DNA of 64,000 bases from Lethocerus indicus (GCA_019843655.1 JACDQD010000002.1:13787154-13851153); one strand, 5' to 3'; shown: positions 1 through 13,004, counted from the first letter of the stretch. Notes: generated by a model from the letters alone, not told the origin. Translations and numbers: made by a program.

Positions 1-551
1 CTACTTAATGTTATGTTATGTCTCAATAATTATCATGTGTAGTACATCAATAATTGAATCGTTTAATTCGACTTATTGACCACGTTGTTCTACAGTGCCT
101 GTATAAAACCTAGGCTTGGTTTAGGCTTTAATATCTGCACATTCACCTGTAGTGCATGCCTACTGTCGTGGCGCAGGAAATAACATTTCCCAGTGAATAA
201 CTCCGCAAGTCCTTTCTCAGGTCCTAATCTCCACGTCCGGGATTAGAGAGCCGTGGCCCCCCCTTCGCAATCCTACCGGCAAAGGACGCAAGATGAGGGA
301 TGCATTTTAAATAAGCCGTTTCCAATGGAGGGAAAAAGAGGGACCGGGGTATGAAGGGAAACATTTAAGAGGACGAACCCGCAGGTGAACGATGGGAAGC
401 CGACAGCGGATGTTTTGAGACGGCTAAGCCAATTGACGGGGTGGTAGGGCTTGTTTGAACGGTGTCTGTTGGGGGGGTGAGCCCGAGTTTTCCCACAAAT
501 GCTGAAACCCCGGGTCACATCTGTAATTTCTGGTCGTTCGCGTTACCCGCC

Positions 552-632
552 GGAGAGTGAGAGAGAGAGAGAGAGAGTGAGAGAGAAGGAAAGAGAGAGA
601 GGGAGACTGCGGGAGTGAGGGAGAGAGAGAGA
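552..632. repeat. Imperfect GA-rich microsatellite / purine tract
   Basis: About 80 bases are almost entirely G and A, mostly GA dinucleotides with a few T interruptions (GAGAGTGAGA pattern). The strand asymmetry makes it a homopurine tract that could adopt triplex DNA, and in flies GAGAG words are bound by GAGA factor. Neither property is shown here; only the repeat is seen directly. Confidence 0.95.
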
Positions 633-1204
633 TATCCGTCCGAGGGAAAAAAATGGAAGAGTTTTGAGGGATGTACCCAGGTGGTCGCTTCCCACAGTAG
701 CCGGCCTAGTAGATGACTACTCCGCTGCCAGCCTCTCCGTCCCCCCTCCTCCCCAACGCTTAACTACCTGCCCTTGTTTCCCTTCCTTCCTTTAATATGG
801 ATGAGCCGTCGTCCCTTCGCGACCAGATCACCGCCTAAACCAATTCATCGACCTGGGAACCATGAAAAAAATGTCGATATTTGAGACAATATGTAAATTC
901 CCGCATCTAATAGTAATTAATTAACATTAATTAGACATTATTCCTGCATGTTTAATATAATTCAGGCATTTAAAGCAATATAACAAACAAATATTTGATC
1001 GAGACATAGAATCGAAAAGCTTCAAATATTTTCCAAATTTGAAAAAATTCAAAACAAGGCATACTAGGCTAAAATGATTAAAGAATTTTCAGAACTTATT
1101 AACTTTTTAATCAGCTTGTTTTGTTCTAGATTTATCCAATTTAGACACTATGCAGTTTAGAAACTGCAAAATCCGCCAAAACTGAAACTGAACCGAAAAA
1201 ATGT

Positions 1205-1225
1205 TCGATTATTTCAGATAATCGA
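1205..1225. repeat. Small perfect inverted repeat
   Basis: The arms TCGATTAT and ATAATCGA are exact reverse complements separated by five bases. The repeat is followed by further ATTATA words. It is short and AT-rich, so it may be chance. Confidence 0.7.
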
Positions 1226-2351
1226 TTATATTATAATTAGTTTCTCGTAATGATTAGTCAACTATACTTGTCATTGGTTGGGTCTTCCAGGATCACTATG
1301 TGTACGATTTATGATCATTACCTCAAAATAAAGAGTTACATAAACCAGGTGGATTAAAAATTATTTATACTAATTAAAAATTGGTATGTTTTTGTAATTG
1401 CGGACAACATGGGTTCATTCATGGGTAATTCATCACGAAAGGAGACAATGGGCTTTCGGTTCGTAAATGTAGTCGAGTGGTGGGGAAGATTTTTCAGCGG
1501 GAGGTCGGTGCTTGTCCCTGAGCGAAAAGGACACGTGTGTCGGAACGGCAATTAGCCCTGGTAAACGCTCCATAAAACGGCGTCGGCTAAATCTTACCTT
1601 CGCTTAAAAATCTTCAGTTTCCTCTACTTAAAAGGCAACGGATCCTTTCTGGTACGGTCAGTGGAAATATCCATCCAGTCACTCTTAGTACTTCTTTCTC
1701 TGATATCTGACAAGTAACATTGTACCCACCGTTAGAATCTTCATTAACGAAATAACGCACTAAGTACTCCAAATGGAGTTGTCGTAATCGCTTCCACAAA
1801 AATATTCAACGACGTGTTAGATATTATTGGACTGGTAGTTCCAAAAGTTTATTCTAACTCTACTCGTTTCATTAGGTAGCGAAAAGAGGAAAACGATATG
1901 GCCTCATCGTTTGCCAATATTTGGCCTATCGACAGAACGACGAGAAAGTAATTACCAAACAAATTTTCAGTAAGAATTTTCACTGACTTGGAAGCGGAGA
2001 TGATTGGCAGTGGAGGAAGGGGAAAGGATGGTTGGCGAAGGAGTGTCGTCGCGCTGTCTTGTGTGAGCGTTGTTCTCATTTCGCGCACGTAGCGAACCAA
2101 GCCGGAGTGCCACTTTTTGTTTCATCGAATAGGCGTGTCATTTAGGATTGTCTTACACGGACCTGTTTTAATGTCACTTCTCGGCGACGGGCTATTAATA
2201 TTTATAAATCACCTTGCGGTGCAACACCTGTGAGATGGGGCACGTTGATTGCCGGGCATTAGAGGCCGGGCCCCACCACTTCGCCAATGTCAGCGCCATA
2301 TTAATTTCGAGTGCGGCCTCCAGCCAACGGATGCAAAACGATTCTTCTGAG

Positions 2352-2368
2352 GAGAGAGAGAGAGAGAG
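2352..2368. repeat. (GA)n microsatellite
   Basis: A short uninterrupted GA run of about 8 units. It lies within a short chance open frame (2214-2510), where it encodes an E-R-E-R-E-R stretch, which is further reason not to take that frame as a gene. Confidence 0.9.
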
Positions 2369-2510
2369 TTCACTTTATTATGCATTCCATGATTTGATTG
2401 AGCGCCGCGTATCCGCTTCGGAATTTCTTTTCACGGGACGCCTTCTGTCTTCTGGGAATACGAAAGATACATTAATACGCTCGCGTTGCACTCCCACAGT
2501 GTATTCTTGA

Positions 2511-3781
2511 ATCGGTTAAATAAGATCAATGCACTTTAAAAATAATACTAATTATTATAATTTGTAAGAATAACTTGGCATACAACCTAGATCTAATACT
2601 GATATGCAATGTCCTCTTTAATAAATTAATTATTCTTTAATTAAGCATCTATAACTTTTTGCTTTGATTTATAATTTACACGAATTTTATAATAAATAGG
2701 AAAAGCTAGACGCATAATTTTCTTGTTTGTAATATGAAGTGGTTGTTTGGTGAATGCGGGGGTCGTCTACTAATCGATGCGCGGGCTTTTCATCTGATTA
2801 ATGCGGCTCAATTTCGTCCATTCCGGCCGGGACATTTACCAAAATCAGGTGTGTCCTTTTATTTTCGGCGTTCAAAGGCCAATTTATCCTCGATAAGAGG
2901 TCTCGCCGGCTGTATTTTCGGCTAATGAGGCCGATAGAGGAGGCCGGTCCCGGGAGCCGGGGCCTCCGGATTGACGGGAAGTTGACATATGTCGGGACGT
3001 TAGCTTAATTTGTCCATTACGCGCGGCCGAAGAGCGTTGATCGAAGCGATCCTTCACGTTTATGCCGCTCCGAAGCGCAGTCAAATCACTGGCCCCGAAG
3101 AGCACTCGAAATGATTGATCGGTCGTTAATCTAGCACCACGGCTACATATTAAACGGTACATGGGATGCCCGACTAAATATTTTATCCGGTCATCAACCT
3201 CGAAACTTTTTATTGAAATATTTTCATTACCCTCTTATCTACAGTCCTTTTGCCTCACTATTTTATACCATTCAAGCAATATAAACTGTGCTGGAAACAG
3301 TTTAGATAATTTTAATTACGTCACGATCCGGATACTGTTTGACAAAGCTGTTTATATATTTATTTATTCACCTCGAAGAGTTACGAATGAAATGTAAAAT
3401 GTACTCTATAACAATATAACCTGTGTATCTGTCCATTACACGTTTTAGAAATGAAGTATATTTACGAGAAGAGAACGCTTTCGTTTATATTCCCTATCGC
3501 AACAAATGTTCGCGATGCACCTTATAACAGAGTGGAGCTGGCATCTACGCTTATCGTGGGCGATAACTTTTTACTCCTTCGTTCATTCGGTACAACGAGA
3601 ACGCTTCAGCTAAAGTTTGGACGGGGAGGTGGCGTCGGTAGGGCAATCGTTTAGATCTTCGGAGTACAGGAATCAAGTGAACGGGGTCTATTGTAGGGGC
3701 CGGCGCCATCGGGGTGAGGGCCCCCATCGGTGACGGTTCACTCAATATTGACACATCCTGCCCGGCCAGGTCCATATCTTT

Positions 3782-3812
<31 letters not shown>

Positions 3813-6800
3813 ACGCTCACGCTCAATCTTTCGTTTTCTCGCTCTGTTTCTCACCTGCTCTAAATGCCCTTCTATTGTATAACCCCCGCCGCCTTGGACC
3901 CTTTTATTGTTGGGGACAGTTCACACAGTAAAACCGATCGGTCGACTTTCCCATATCCTTTTCCGTAAATCGACCTCCGTCCTGCTGCTCCCTACTAGGT
4001 CGCCGCAGGGAATCACCAATACCGCCGGCGACTGGTTCTTAAAATGAAGTAAATTATTTCTTTGTTAGTCAAACTTTTGTCCGTTTACTTAAGGTGAAAA
4101 ACTTTAATCCACTTGACCTGCGATAGTGGATCGCTTGGATAAAACCCTCCCTGCAAATTGTCCGAGCGCTTTAAAGTGCCGCCGTATTAACGTCCGGGGC
4201 TCAAAGAGCGTTCCGACGAGGTATCTTCTGGCTTCATCTTAGAGTGGGCAATACCACACCACGTGTGTATAAAAAATATTCAAAGAGCCCCATTGTATCA
4301 CTACTACATTATGCTCACATTTGACCATTTCCCTTCCCTCAAACATGCTAAAATTCCAATGCTGGTGATTCTTTATTCCAAACTGTACTGGTTATGTTTA
4401 TTTTTGGGTTCTTATTCTTCAATTTCGGGTTTGGCGCCGGTTTAAAAGAACGAGAAAACTAATATTTTATGTATCCTTGTAAAATCTACTCCGTTTACAA
4501 TGGAATGGGAGCACAATAGTAGTTGTTCACACAGAAAGCAGTACCTCTCCCGTTTCCCACATCCCTTACCCCACCTGCTTTCAACCTGCATCGCTGAGCA
4601 ACCTATGTGAATGACACTGCTAAAGTACACCTTTTTCCTTGGGACCGAGATCGTATTAATTTTCATGTTTCTATAAGTGTACATTTAATTTGGTATCGAA
4701 CTAGTGGCGTACCAAAATATAACTAATAAAACCGCATTACAAGTGTCATTGGCACTATGGCATGCGTGAAGAAAAGTTTCCGAATAACAATTACATAAAT
4801 AATCACTTTTTTTTACATTCAACAAATAGATATGACACGGCCGGACAGTGGAAACGATGATGAGATCTAAACATTTAGGTAAAGACTCGTAGAATTTTTC
4901 ATGCACTCAAAACAATGACTAAGGTAGTTTTCCACTGAAATATTCTGAATTTTATTCGCTTTAAAGTATTTTTAATATTTATTAATCTTCTTTTCTTAAA
5001 TATCTGTTTTAATGCCATATTATTTTGGCCGAAGAGAGAGTAAAACGTGGAGCGGTAAAGGGTCGGCGGTTGGAGGGCCAGTGAAGTGACCTGCTTAGCG
5101 GAGCGCCCTCGGGGATAAACCAGTTTATTAGATTATTCGATTCCAAATGAGTTTTTAGCAAGTTATGATGATTGCGTTCTGCAATTCTGTTACAAATCGA
5201 TTTGATGTTTTGCCAGAGACAACAATTTTCATAAAGTTCCAACAGTACGATGGTAATTGCACGATGATCCCGTTCCGGCAACGTTTCTGCCTGCGAGATG
5301 AGCTAACGGTAGGACCGTTATCGGCCTTTTGTTTTTGTTTCTTTGAATCGGGGTTTTGCTCTATGAACAAAATATTTAGCCGCAATGGAAGGAACCGTGA
5401 AAATTGAATACACCATTCTATGCTACATTTATATTTTTGAACATAATTTTTCGACCCATTACCGGTCACTAATAAAGGGAAACATTAATCTGGAATGTAC
5501 AAATTGTTGCCATAGGGAGCAAGAGGGACGATGTCTTAACCAATAGTTAACTGAAAGTACTTTAAATTTTTCGGAGCTTTAGAATACAAAATTCCTGAAT
5601 ATTGATAATTTGATCTAAGTCCACCGTCTGCTTTGTCACAGTTAGACATCGTAGCTTGTTTCAACAGGCACTGATATAATTTTCAGATTGTGTCCTTCCG
5701 TCAGGACCAAATAGCCTATAGTTCGTGATCGGTTTCTGTGTCTTTTTCATGGAAACTGTTTCTTCTGTGTCGCATTAAATCTCCAAGGACCCATCGATCG
5801 CGAATCCTCGATTTCGTACCGTAATTTCGCACGGTTTCTTCATCCGGAGAAATACACAGGATCAGTATTAATTAATATTTATCCCCGTCTCAAACTCATT
5901 GTGGATAACACAGTTTTGTTTTTAGTTGATCCTTCCGTCTGGTTGGCATCAGGGAAATTTTTCTCTCATACTTCCTGGCGACTCTACCTTAAAACTGTGG
6001 ATGTACACTCGGCTATCTTCCCATTTATGAACTTTTCCTGTAGTATCGGGCGCTCCATTCTCGCCTACACAATGGTGCGAAGCACTCAATGGCCGGGGGA
6101 GTCAATGAAACCTTTCAATATTTGTTGTTCGAGGCTCGAGGATAGGCCGTTATCTGGGCGTTCGCACTGAGGGCGTCGATAACCCTCGTTTGAGGACCGC
6201 TTGGGGCTGTGAATTTCGGGCCATCGGTTATCTCTGTAGAACAGGAACGGAAAGCCGAAAGGTCCCCGAGTCTAAGACACGAGGGGATGCCCCGGACATG
6301 TAGGTTAGTTTCCACCAGTACCGCCCAGGTGGCGACACCAGGCGAGACCGGCACAGACCTTCTTCCAGCCCATTCAAAACCCTTATACTACTGAAGATTG
6401 CAGAAGGCCATAAATGTTTTCACTGGTATATGCAATTTTTCAAAACAATTTCAGTCTAATCCGAATGGATAATTCTGTAATTATTATATGGGTTTGCATT
6501 GATTTTGTAATGGAGTAGTGACGTCAAGCCCGTGGACACAGTTTCATACCAGTTAGAAATAATCTGTTGATTTTACCATGTTTGTTGGGAATAATCAATT
6601 CTGATTGATATTTAATGCTGCCAAATCAGTGGAATTGAACCGGTAATGGACGCTACTAATAATATAATGGAGGAGATCGTCATACAATCATATATTATGT
6701 AGTCAAGACCTCTTGGTCCGACAGAAAATAATTAAAGGTCTAATGAAAAGTGTATAATTGTTATAGTAATAAACAAATACCAAAGCTATACCATTCATGT

Positions 6801-7560
6801 ACAGAGAGTATCATAAAAATTGTACCAAATTGTTCCAAATAATGTAAGAAGAGTTTTTCGTTCCATTCTTCTGGGTCTATAGAGACGTCAATAGTTGGGA
6901 GTTTAAGGAGCATTCAAATTATAGAGGCTGACGGTTATGGGGAAGAATGAGTCCTTTCATACTCGGTCGGTTTGGTGGCCGGTGGCGGGCTCAGTGTTAA
7001 ATCGCTGGGTGTTCCGAAAAGACAGGATAATATCGACCAACAGACGCGGGCTTCCTGAAGACAATCGGCCGAAGGGAAAAGAACTTGTCACCTAATTGAG
7101 GCGCTCGGCTCCTGCCCGATTCCGATAATAGAAAAGCGTGTTCACGCGCCATATTCAACCGGGAAGTAAACAGAATCGAATTCGTTGCCTCCCACAATAA
7201 CGAACCGGTGGATTCGTAAATCACAGGCCGAAGAGGAGTCCCGCCCGCCAAAACGGACAATCAGCTTTTATAACAACGCGGACGCGGACATGACTGCTTC
7301 GTGTCCGACCTCGGTCCCCTAATGATTCGGTATCGGGGAACCATCACCGCTCAAATTGACGAACACCTCTCCTACCTGTTCCAACCAATAATGAAGTTAT
7401 TGCGTTCCGGCTTAACGCCCGCGTAACACCTCCTTTTAGAGAGAATAACGAACCTCCAGCCAGTCGGCCTTTAAACACCCCAAATTGGCCGAAAACAAAA
7501 CTCGCTGTTCGGCCACTTCTAAAGAAAGTATCCATAAATGCTTTCACAAAAACGATTTGG
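2511..7560. other. Non-coding segment of alternating AT-rich and CpG-rich blocks
   Basis: No recognisable exon was found. The GC-rich, CpG-containing blocks are near 2.75-3.1, 3.6-4.0, 6.1-6.4 and 6.95-7.5 kb; between them the DNA is AT-rich. A CT microsatellite lies at 3782-3812. Overlapping open frames occur on both strands at 5009-5469 and 6115-6394, as expected where stops are locally scarce, and none resembles a known family. Words resembling the insect CTCF core (AGGTGGCG) occur at 3628 and 6327. Confidence 0.6.
3782..3812. repeat. (CT)n microsatellite
   Basis: About 30 bases of CT/CCT dinucleotides form a homopyrimidine tract, followed by two tandem copies of CACGCT. It would read as Arg-Glu repeats on the minus strand, so the small open frame over it (3551-3826) is a low-complexity artefact. 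Confidence 0.95.
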
Positions 7561-7727
7561 GCACAGCTTCATATTCCTTGGAGCAATTGCGTATTGTACG
7601 ACTACTTTGAACATTCTCGATGAAAATCACACTAGTGAAAATCACAAGAGTAACGCAACCCTCTCAAACATCCCCACGAATATGTTCAATATTTGGTGAA
7701 ATTACCTTCAAGATTACAATTGCAATA

Positions 7728-7761
7728 GTCAATAATACTACCACTGTAGTATTATTATGAC
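7728..7761. repeat. Hairpin with 10-bp perfect core arms
   Basis: The arms AATAATACTA (7731-7740) and TAGTATTATT (7747-7756) are exact reverse complements around a 6-nt loop. GTC and GAC extend the stem at the base past a small bulge. It lies about 270 bases upstream of the piggyBac-like reading frame at 8029, so it could be subterminal structure of the same dead element; that link is inference. Confidence 0.8.
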
Positions 7762-7830
7762 GCAATACCACAGTACCTGTAATGAAAAGTATACAAGCTC
7801 AATAAAATATTGTCATTGTTATTAAACATT

Positions 7831-7901
7831 CCCGACATTGGAGAAGTCATTTCAGTGCATTTTAGGGAGCGGTCTACGAACTGGTAGACGCTGCTGTCGG
7901 G
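7831..7901. repeat. Nested inverted repeats upstream of piggyBac-like frame
   Basis: An outer pair, CCCGACA (7831-7837) and TGTCGGG (7895-7901), encloses an inner hairpin whose arms GTCTAC and GTAGAC are separated by 6 bases. The left outer arm begins with CCC a few bases after a TTAA at 7822-7825. Both are features of piggyBac ends, although in intact elements the CCC directly abuts the TTAA, which is not the case here. Confidence 0.65.
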
Positions 7902-8028
7902 TAGTATAATTTTCGCATCTATTGAGAACAGTTGAATTCCTATCAATCGCAGTTTCGTTGTTTTATGGGAATTAGAAACTGTTTTCACTTTCTCAACAAG
8001 TGTTATACTGATCATTACGAAATACACC

Positions 8029-8181
8029 ATGTCAAGTTTTCATTCATCTGAAAGTGACTATGATATGAGATGTGATAATGAAGAGTATAGTAATGACTTT
8101 CAAAGTGATAGTGGAAGTGATATCATCATCCCTCGTAAGAGATTGCGAATTATTACTGATAGCATGTTACATAATAATTAG
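8029..8181 (+). pseudogene. piggyBac-like transposase, amino-terminal remnant
   Basis: The frame starts at an ATG in good context (A at -3) and runs 50 codons to TAG. The product is Ser/Asp/Glu-rich up to residue 31, with nine acidic residues including SSESDYD at 6-12 and SDSGSD at 26-31. A basic PRKRLRI stretch follows at 35-41, then TDS at 43-45. An acidic Ser-rich head followed by a basic RKR-type patch and a (S/T)DS motif is how many piggyBac-family transposases begin. An intact transposase is about 550-600 residues; the catalytic DDD domain and the cysteine-rich tail are absent, and I found no continuation nearby. It is best read as a truncated or internally deleted element. An unrelated acidic micro-ORF remains possible. 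Confidence 0.45.
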
Positions 8182-8574
8182 TGTTAATTATAACCATTTC
8201 TATTGTTCTCCAAAAAAAATTACTACGCATTTCATTCCGCACTTTTAGCTATATATAAGAAAACTCTTCATCACTCGAACGGTTAAATATGTCAAATTCC
8301 ATTTTGTCAAAATGGGTACAGTATCGAGGATATCATAGAGAGAGGTAATGTGGGGTTCTGAGACAGATCGGAATCCATCTATTTTCTCCGGTGTGATGAA
8401 ATATGTGAGTCGAATTCCGACGGAGGGATAGGGAGGTTTTGCAATATCAGACTCCGACATTCCTGGCGGGGCGTCAAACATTTAGTTGAAGGAGGCGAGG
8501 GCATTCCCTACTTTCCCGAGCCGGCTCTGACAGGTACACTGGGCCAGTTTACGACGGGTTACACAGTGTTCCAG

Positions 8575-8617
8575 GATAGAGGGAAGGAGGGAGGGATGGA
8601 GGGAGGGAGGGAGGGCG
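8575..8617. repeat. GGA/GGGA purine microsatellite
   Basis: A G-rich purine tract of GGGA and GGA units with a single T interruption. The plus strand has several G3 runs and could form a G-quadruplex. The small frames across it on both strands (Gly/Glu-rich on plus, Pro/Ser-rich on minus) are repeat translations, not genes. Confidence 0.9.
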
Positions 8618-11600
8618 GCCATATTGACGACAACGGGCTCACACACGGGGCCGCTGTTACAAGGGAATCGCGGACGCACACACGAACCCTCGGCGAGCCC
8701 ATCGTGCGGAACCTCGTGAAAGTGACTGGCGCTCATTTGCCTACAAGCGGGGCATGATTGTTCAACGGCTAGAGAACAAGCTCACCGAGCATCGTGGTAT
8801 TTGCGAAGAAAGCGGCCTATGCATTTTCTCTTCCTTGTACCGTTCGTTAAAACTAAAGGAACAGATCCCGAATTGTGTAAATGAAACTTGAAAGTCGGGT
8901 AACGCGGGATATTTTCATAATTATTTATATTTTTTATTAACTCTACCTATTTCCTGTCCTAACTGGTATTTCATTATTTTTCTTAGACTGTATTTTCAAG
9001 GTATGCATTTTAGTTTAGTTTTCATTCATCGTAACGTGAAGAAAAAATACAGAGATTATTCGTGTTGGACAGTCCGTAAACTACAAACGTTTAGCCTTCG
9101 CTGTTAAACGAATGCAAATTCGCCGATGGAATTATTCGAATCTACAATTCTGAAATTATCAGCACCCTATTTGGCGGCCGTCACCGGTCCCATACTTTAT
9201 CGCCAGTTTCAACCTCATAGTTCTTATTGTTATTGATCCCCGTAATTGCGGGGAACTCGGTGCCGGTAAAAGCTCAAATTTATTTTCACGAACCCGGCGA
9301 ACTATAATGAAACAAATAAATTAACCTTTATTAGTTTTCAGGTCTATTACGGCCGGGCAGGCGCCTGTCGCGTTTCCGTGAATTAATAATGGACGCCCAC
9401 GCCGTCCCAGTGCCGGGCCCCGCTCCGGCTCCCAGCCCGGAGAACGCCGCAATTATATTCTTTTCATTATTTATGAATAATGGAAATGCTAAATACAATA
9501 TAAGGAGCTTACCAGAGGTATTTTTCCTGAGCGGTCGAAGACTTTTTTTACCATCTGCATGGGTGCGCATTATCACCGCTCTACTGTTAGACAGAAATCA
9601 GTTCTCGCTTGTTTGAATTTCGAACTTGGTTAAACCAGTGTCTGGGATTTGTGCCATTAAATCAAATTACATTCAGTAGATTATATTACACATAATAGGA
9701 GGAGCAGCGAGAAATATAAGAAGATTCAAATCTCCTTTTGCCCGCCTGCTCTTTTGATAATCTGGTTTGAACTTTCCTCTCTACCCAAGTTCACAATAGT
9801 GAATGTTTACATTTCCACTGGTAATTTCTGCGATAAATGTTGGTAGTAGGTGATAGAACCTAAGAGGGTTTTACAACACGTAATAGAGATGTGAAGTTTT
9901 AGCTTATTACGCAGCATATGGAGCGTAGGTGCGGGGTGCAGGTACTGAATATGAATGGGTGTCCGAGGGGTAGTGGCCTGTGACAAGGGATGTCTGTCGA
10001 GGTAGACACGCGCCCGACATATGGCGGTGACCCATCGCCGATAGGCAGAGACAACCCCTATGAATGTTTAATTCGTATATTAGCCCGGCTGGATTCACCA
10101 TTTGACTTTTTAATTTTTCTAAATTGGCCCCCGAGGGACGGGACGCATCATTGCCGGCGGAAGGATCGGGGCATATGACGCGCTTTGTCGAATTTATTGG
10201 GTTTGAGGAAAAAAATACAGAAACGTGCGGTAATTAACCGTGCGGTTAGTCGGCCGTTTTCGGACATAGTCCACTGGGCATCCTGGACCCGCCCCACATG
10301 GTTACCCGCAACTAATTAAAACCAATTACCAAAAAAATGCTCCCAATATAACGTACACATCCGCGTTGTAGACAAGGTACCGTTTTTATTTGTAAACGCG
10401 TGTCTATATCCATAATCTATGAAGTATAAAACCGAACTTATAATTAGAGGAATATTATAACAATAAACAGTTCAACAATACCTACAGTACCAACAGTAAT
10501 CGTGTATTTCTTATTTTATAAGAAATCACGCAGGAATAAGCGGTACAATGGAAGCTACACCCACGCCAGGGAATTATTATTTAATATATTTCACATCTAG
10601 CAATATATTTTCATCTTGAATTATTATAAAGGAATTAACAAAGTACTAAGTCTTATTCATTTTAGTAGCATATCTGGAAGAAGGGGATTACTAGTCAGTT
10701 TTCAGTCTGTATAAATTTATAAACAATAATTAAATATGAATAAATGCGCATGTAGACTATTGTTATAACGATTTGGGTTTATACAATTCATCTCGTTCTC
10801 TCGAATTCATTCGTAACTGATATATCTCTCCGAGTGTTAACAATAAAAAAGGAAAAAAGCGAAGGCGACGCAATCGATTGACAAACGCAAAAGTCTAAGC
10901 GTGACAAGGCGAAGTTTCAATGGATATAGGAACTGATTGGAATAAAAGAAAAATTAGCATGAATTAATGCCAATTCCTAATGATTGATACGGCTTAATGG
11001 AGGGTCATTCCACCCGCAAGGAGGCGCGCCGCCCGACCACACCTTCCGCTCACCGGACCAGAGCGCCGCTAGCAGTGGGACTTTGTCCCTTTATTAGTTT
11101 TAACTCAATCATTCTGAGACAATCCATAGATAAACGCCGGCTAAGAAAGCAAAGGCGGAATACATGAATATTAAATTATTAACATTAACAATACATTATT
11201 GTTGTTAACATTTCTAGTTTTTTGTTATTATCAACCATAATTAAAATACAAATGTATCCTACTCTAACGGAATATATAACAATAGTAGGAACTTAAATGT
11301 AACGAAATTAATATTCACGAATATGACATTTACTCAATGTTCTTCCAATGTTGTTTCTTCTCCCAAATTTTCAATTTTCACTTCTGCGATGTATGTACTA
11401 ATTTATTCGATTCTACATCGAAGATACCCTGTTTGAATTGTAAACGTCTAAACAATTATTTCGCGCTATTTATAACAAAATTTCCATTATCGATGTTCAG
11501 TAAGCATAAAGCGAACAGACTCGTTGTCCCGGTCGGCGGTGCGGGCGTTCACAAATGACTACGATTCCTCAAACACGTCCGCGTTGTAAATATGGATGAA

Positions 11601-12051
11601 GTGGTCCAAACGTAGAGTGAAGCCCGCCAGTAGGCGCGTGCCCACGGGGGACCACCGGTGTGTGACCCAACCGGGGCTAATCCGCCCTACAACAGGTGGG
11701 CAAACCCCCCGCATATCATCCCCCATATGCTACCGTATCCACTCCTACTCAATTCTAACAATAAACCCTAACCCGAACCCCGTACTCGGTCCCAGCAAAT
11801 TCTTTCGTTCTCCTTGCACTGATGTATAAGGTTCCGGGTGGTAAGAAGGGAGTATGAAATTGTACGCAATTATATCTTAATATGCATCATATTGTAAATA
11901 ATAATGTATGAAATAATTAGAATTATACAATTAGGGAATTAGGATTTCCGATATGCAGCAATGGAACATAGTCCCACGCCGTTCGGGAAGGATGACTGTC
12001 ACGTCACAATGTTGTGTCACAGTGACTTCTAATTTGTAATGTGATGCTGGA

Positions 12052-12084
12052 AACACTGTTATTGTTCAGTGGAAAAACAGTGTT
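12052..12084. repeat. Stem-loop with 8-bp arms and 17-nt loop
   Basis: AACACTGT (12052-12059) and ACAGTGTT (12077-12084) are exact reverse complements. The word GTTCAGT occurs both inside the loop (12064) and just after it (12082). The flanking bases at 11985-12030 are rich in GTCAC/GTGAC words, including a CRE-like CACGTCA. Confidence 0.75.
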
Positions 12085-12986
12085 CAGTTCAAGCTGAAGG
12101 GTGTCCAACGTCTGGCGGCCGAGACCGGGCACAGGACGCGGACAAGAGACCGGCGCCAACCGTTTACGCCATTACGAATATAAATCAGCCAGTCGGAACC
12201 GAACAGGAAACAGACAACACCCACCGATATACAGACCGTACAATTTAGTCCGCGCGTACTACATTTCAATGGAATATTGCTTCGAAAACTTTTTAATAAT
12301 TTTCGTATTTAATTAAATAATATTAAACGGTATATACTCACGTGGAATCCCCACACCCGAATCAAAAGAATCGACTTAAACCGAAAATTTGGACTTCTAA
12401 GACTGACAATTTACAAAGCGATACTAAAAACGACATGGACATACGGTATGGGGGTCCACCAAGACATCCAACATTGCTCGCATCCGGAGATTCCAATCGA
12501 AAGTTCTTCGAACCATCTTTAATGCTCCCTGGTGTGTTTCCAATTACACCATTCATAATGACCCCAACATACCGACAGTCGACGAAGTCGCGAAATCCCG
12601 GTTCACTAAGTCCCATTCCCGCCTTACTCCTCATCCTAATTTGCTCGTTCAGTCGCTCTCCTCTATTACCCATCCATTATCCCCACCACGAGGGCTTAAA
12701 AACCACTGTTAAAAGAATATTAAAATAGAAAAAACCTCGACCAGTAAATATAAATTATGGATCATCTTCAGACGCGAGCTATATATATATGTATGTTTGT
12801 TCCAATATTTATTTATACTTTTTGGTTCCCATGCCTGTCGTTATTTGCATTTCAATTTAGCCAAGAAATAATAATATGCGTTCGAATAAAAGAAAAAGGA
12901 GGTTTTCTCCGACTGCGTCGATACAGTAACAGGAAGACCGGTAAGACGAATAAGCGAATCGATAAAAAGGTAAATAAATATGAGCG

Positions 12987-13004
12987 AAATAAATAAATAA
13001 ATAA
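12987..13004. repeat. (AAAT)n microsatellite
   Basis: Four tandem AAAT units follow a shorter AAATA repeat about 20 bases upstream. Confidence 0.9.

Larger units (their letters stand above)
1..2510. other. Non-coding segment with GA microsatellites and a homeodomain-word cluster
   Basis: No frame here has recognisable protein features; the short frames are isolated and have no shared domain or splice logic. The segment opens with mixed composition, has a purine-rich GA block at 552-632, then turns AT-rich from about 870. At 914-934 there are overlapping TAATTA words, the core bound by many homeodomain proteins, but such words are common in AT-rich DNA. A short hairpin (8-bp arms, 5-nt loop) lies at 1205-1225. 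The 2200-2500 part is more GC-rich and ends near a second GA run. Confidence 0.6.

Noticed and set aside
7755..8030. 91-codon minus frame beside the piggyBac-like head
   Set aside because: It is antisense to the 5-prime region of the element and has no domain; the plus-strand frame explains the locus better.
12342..12728. 128-codon plus frame over a 103-codon minus frame
   Set aside because: Two opposite frames cannot both be supported and neither resembles a family.
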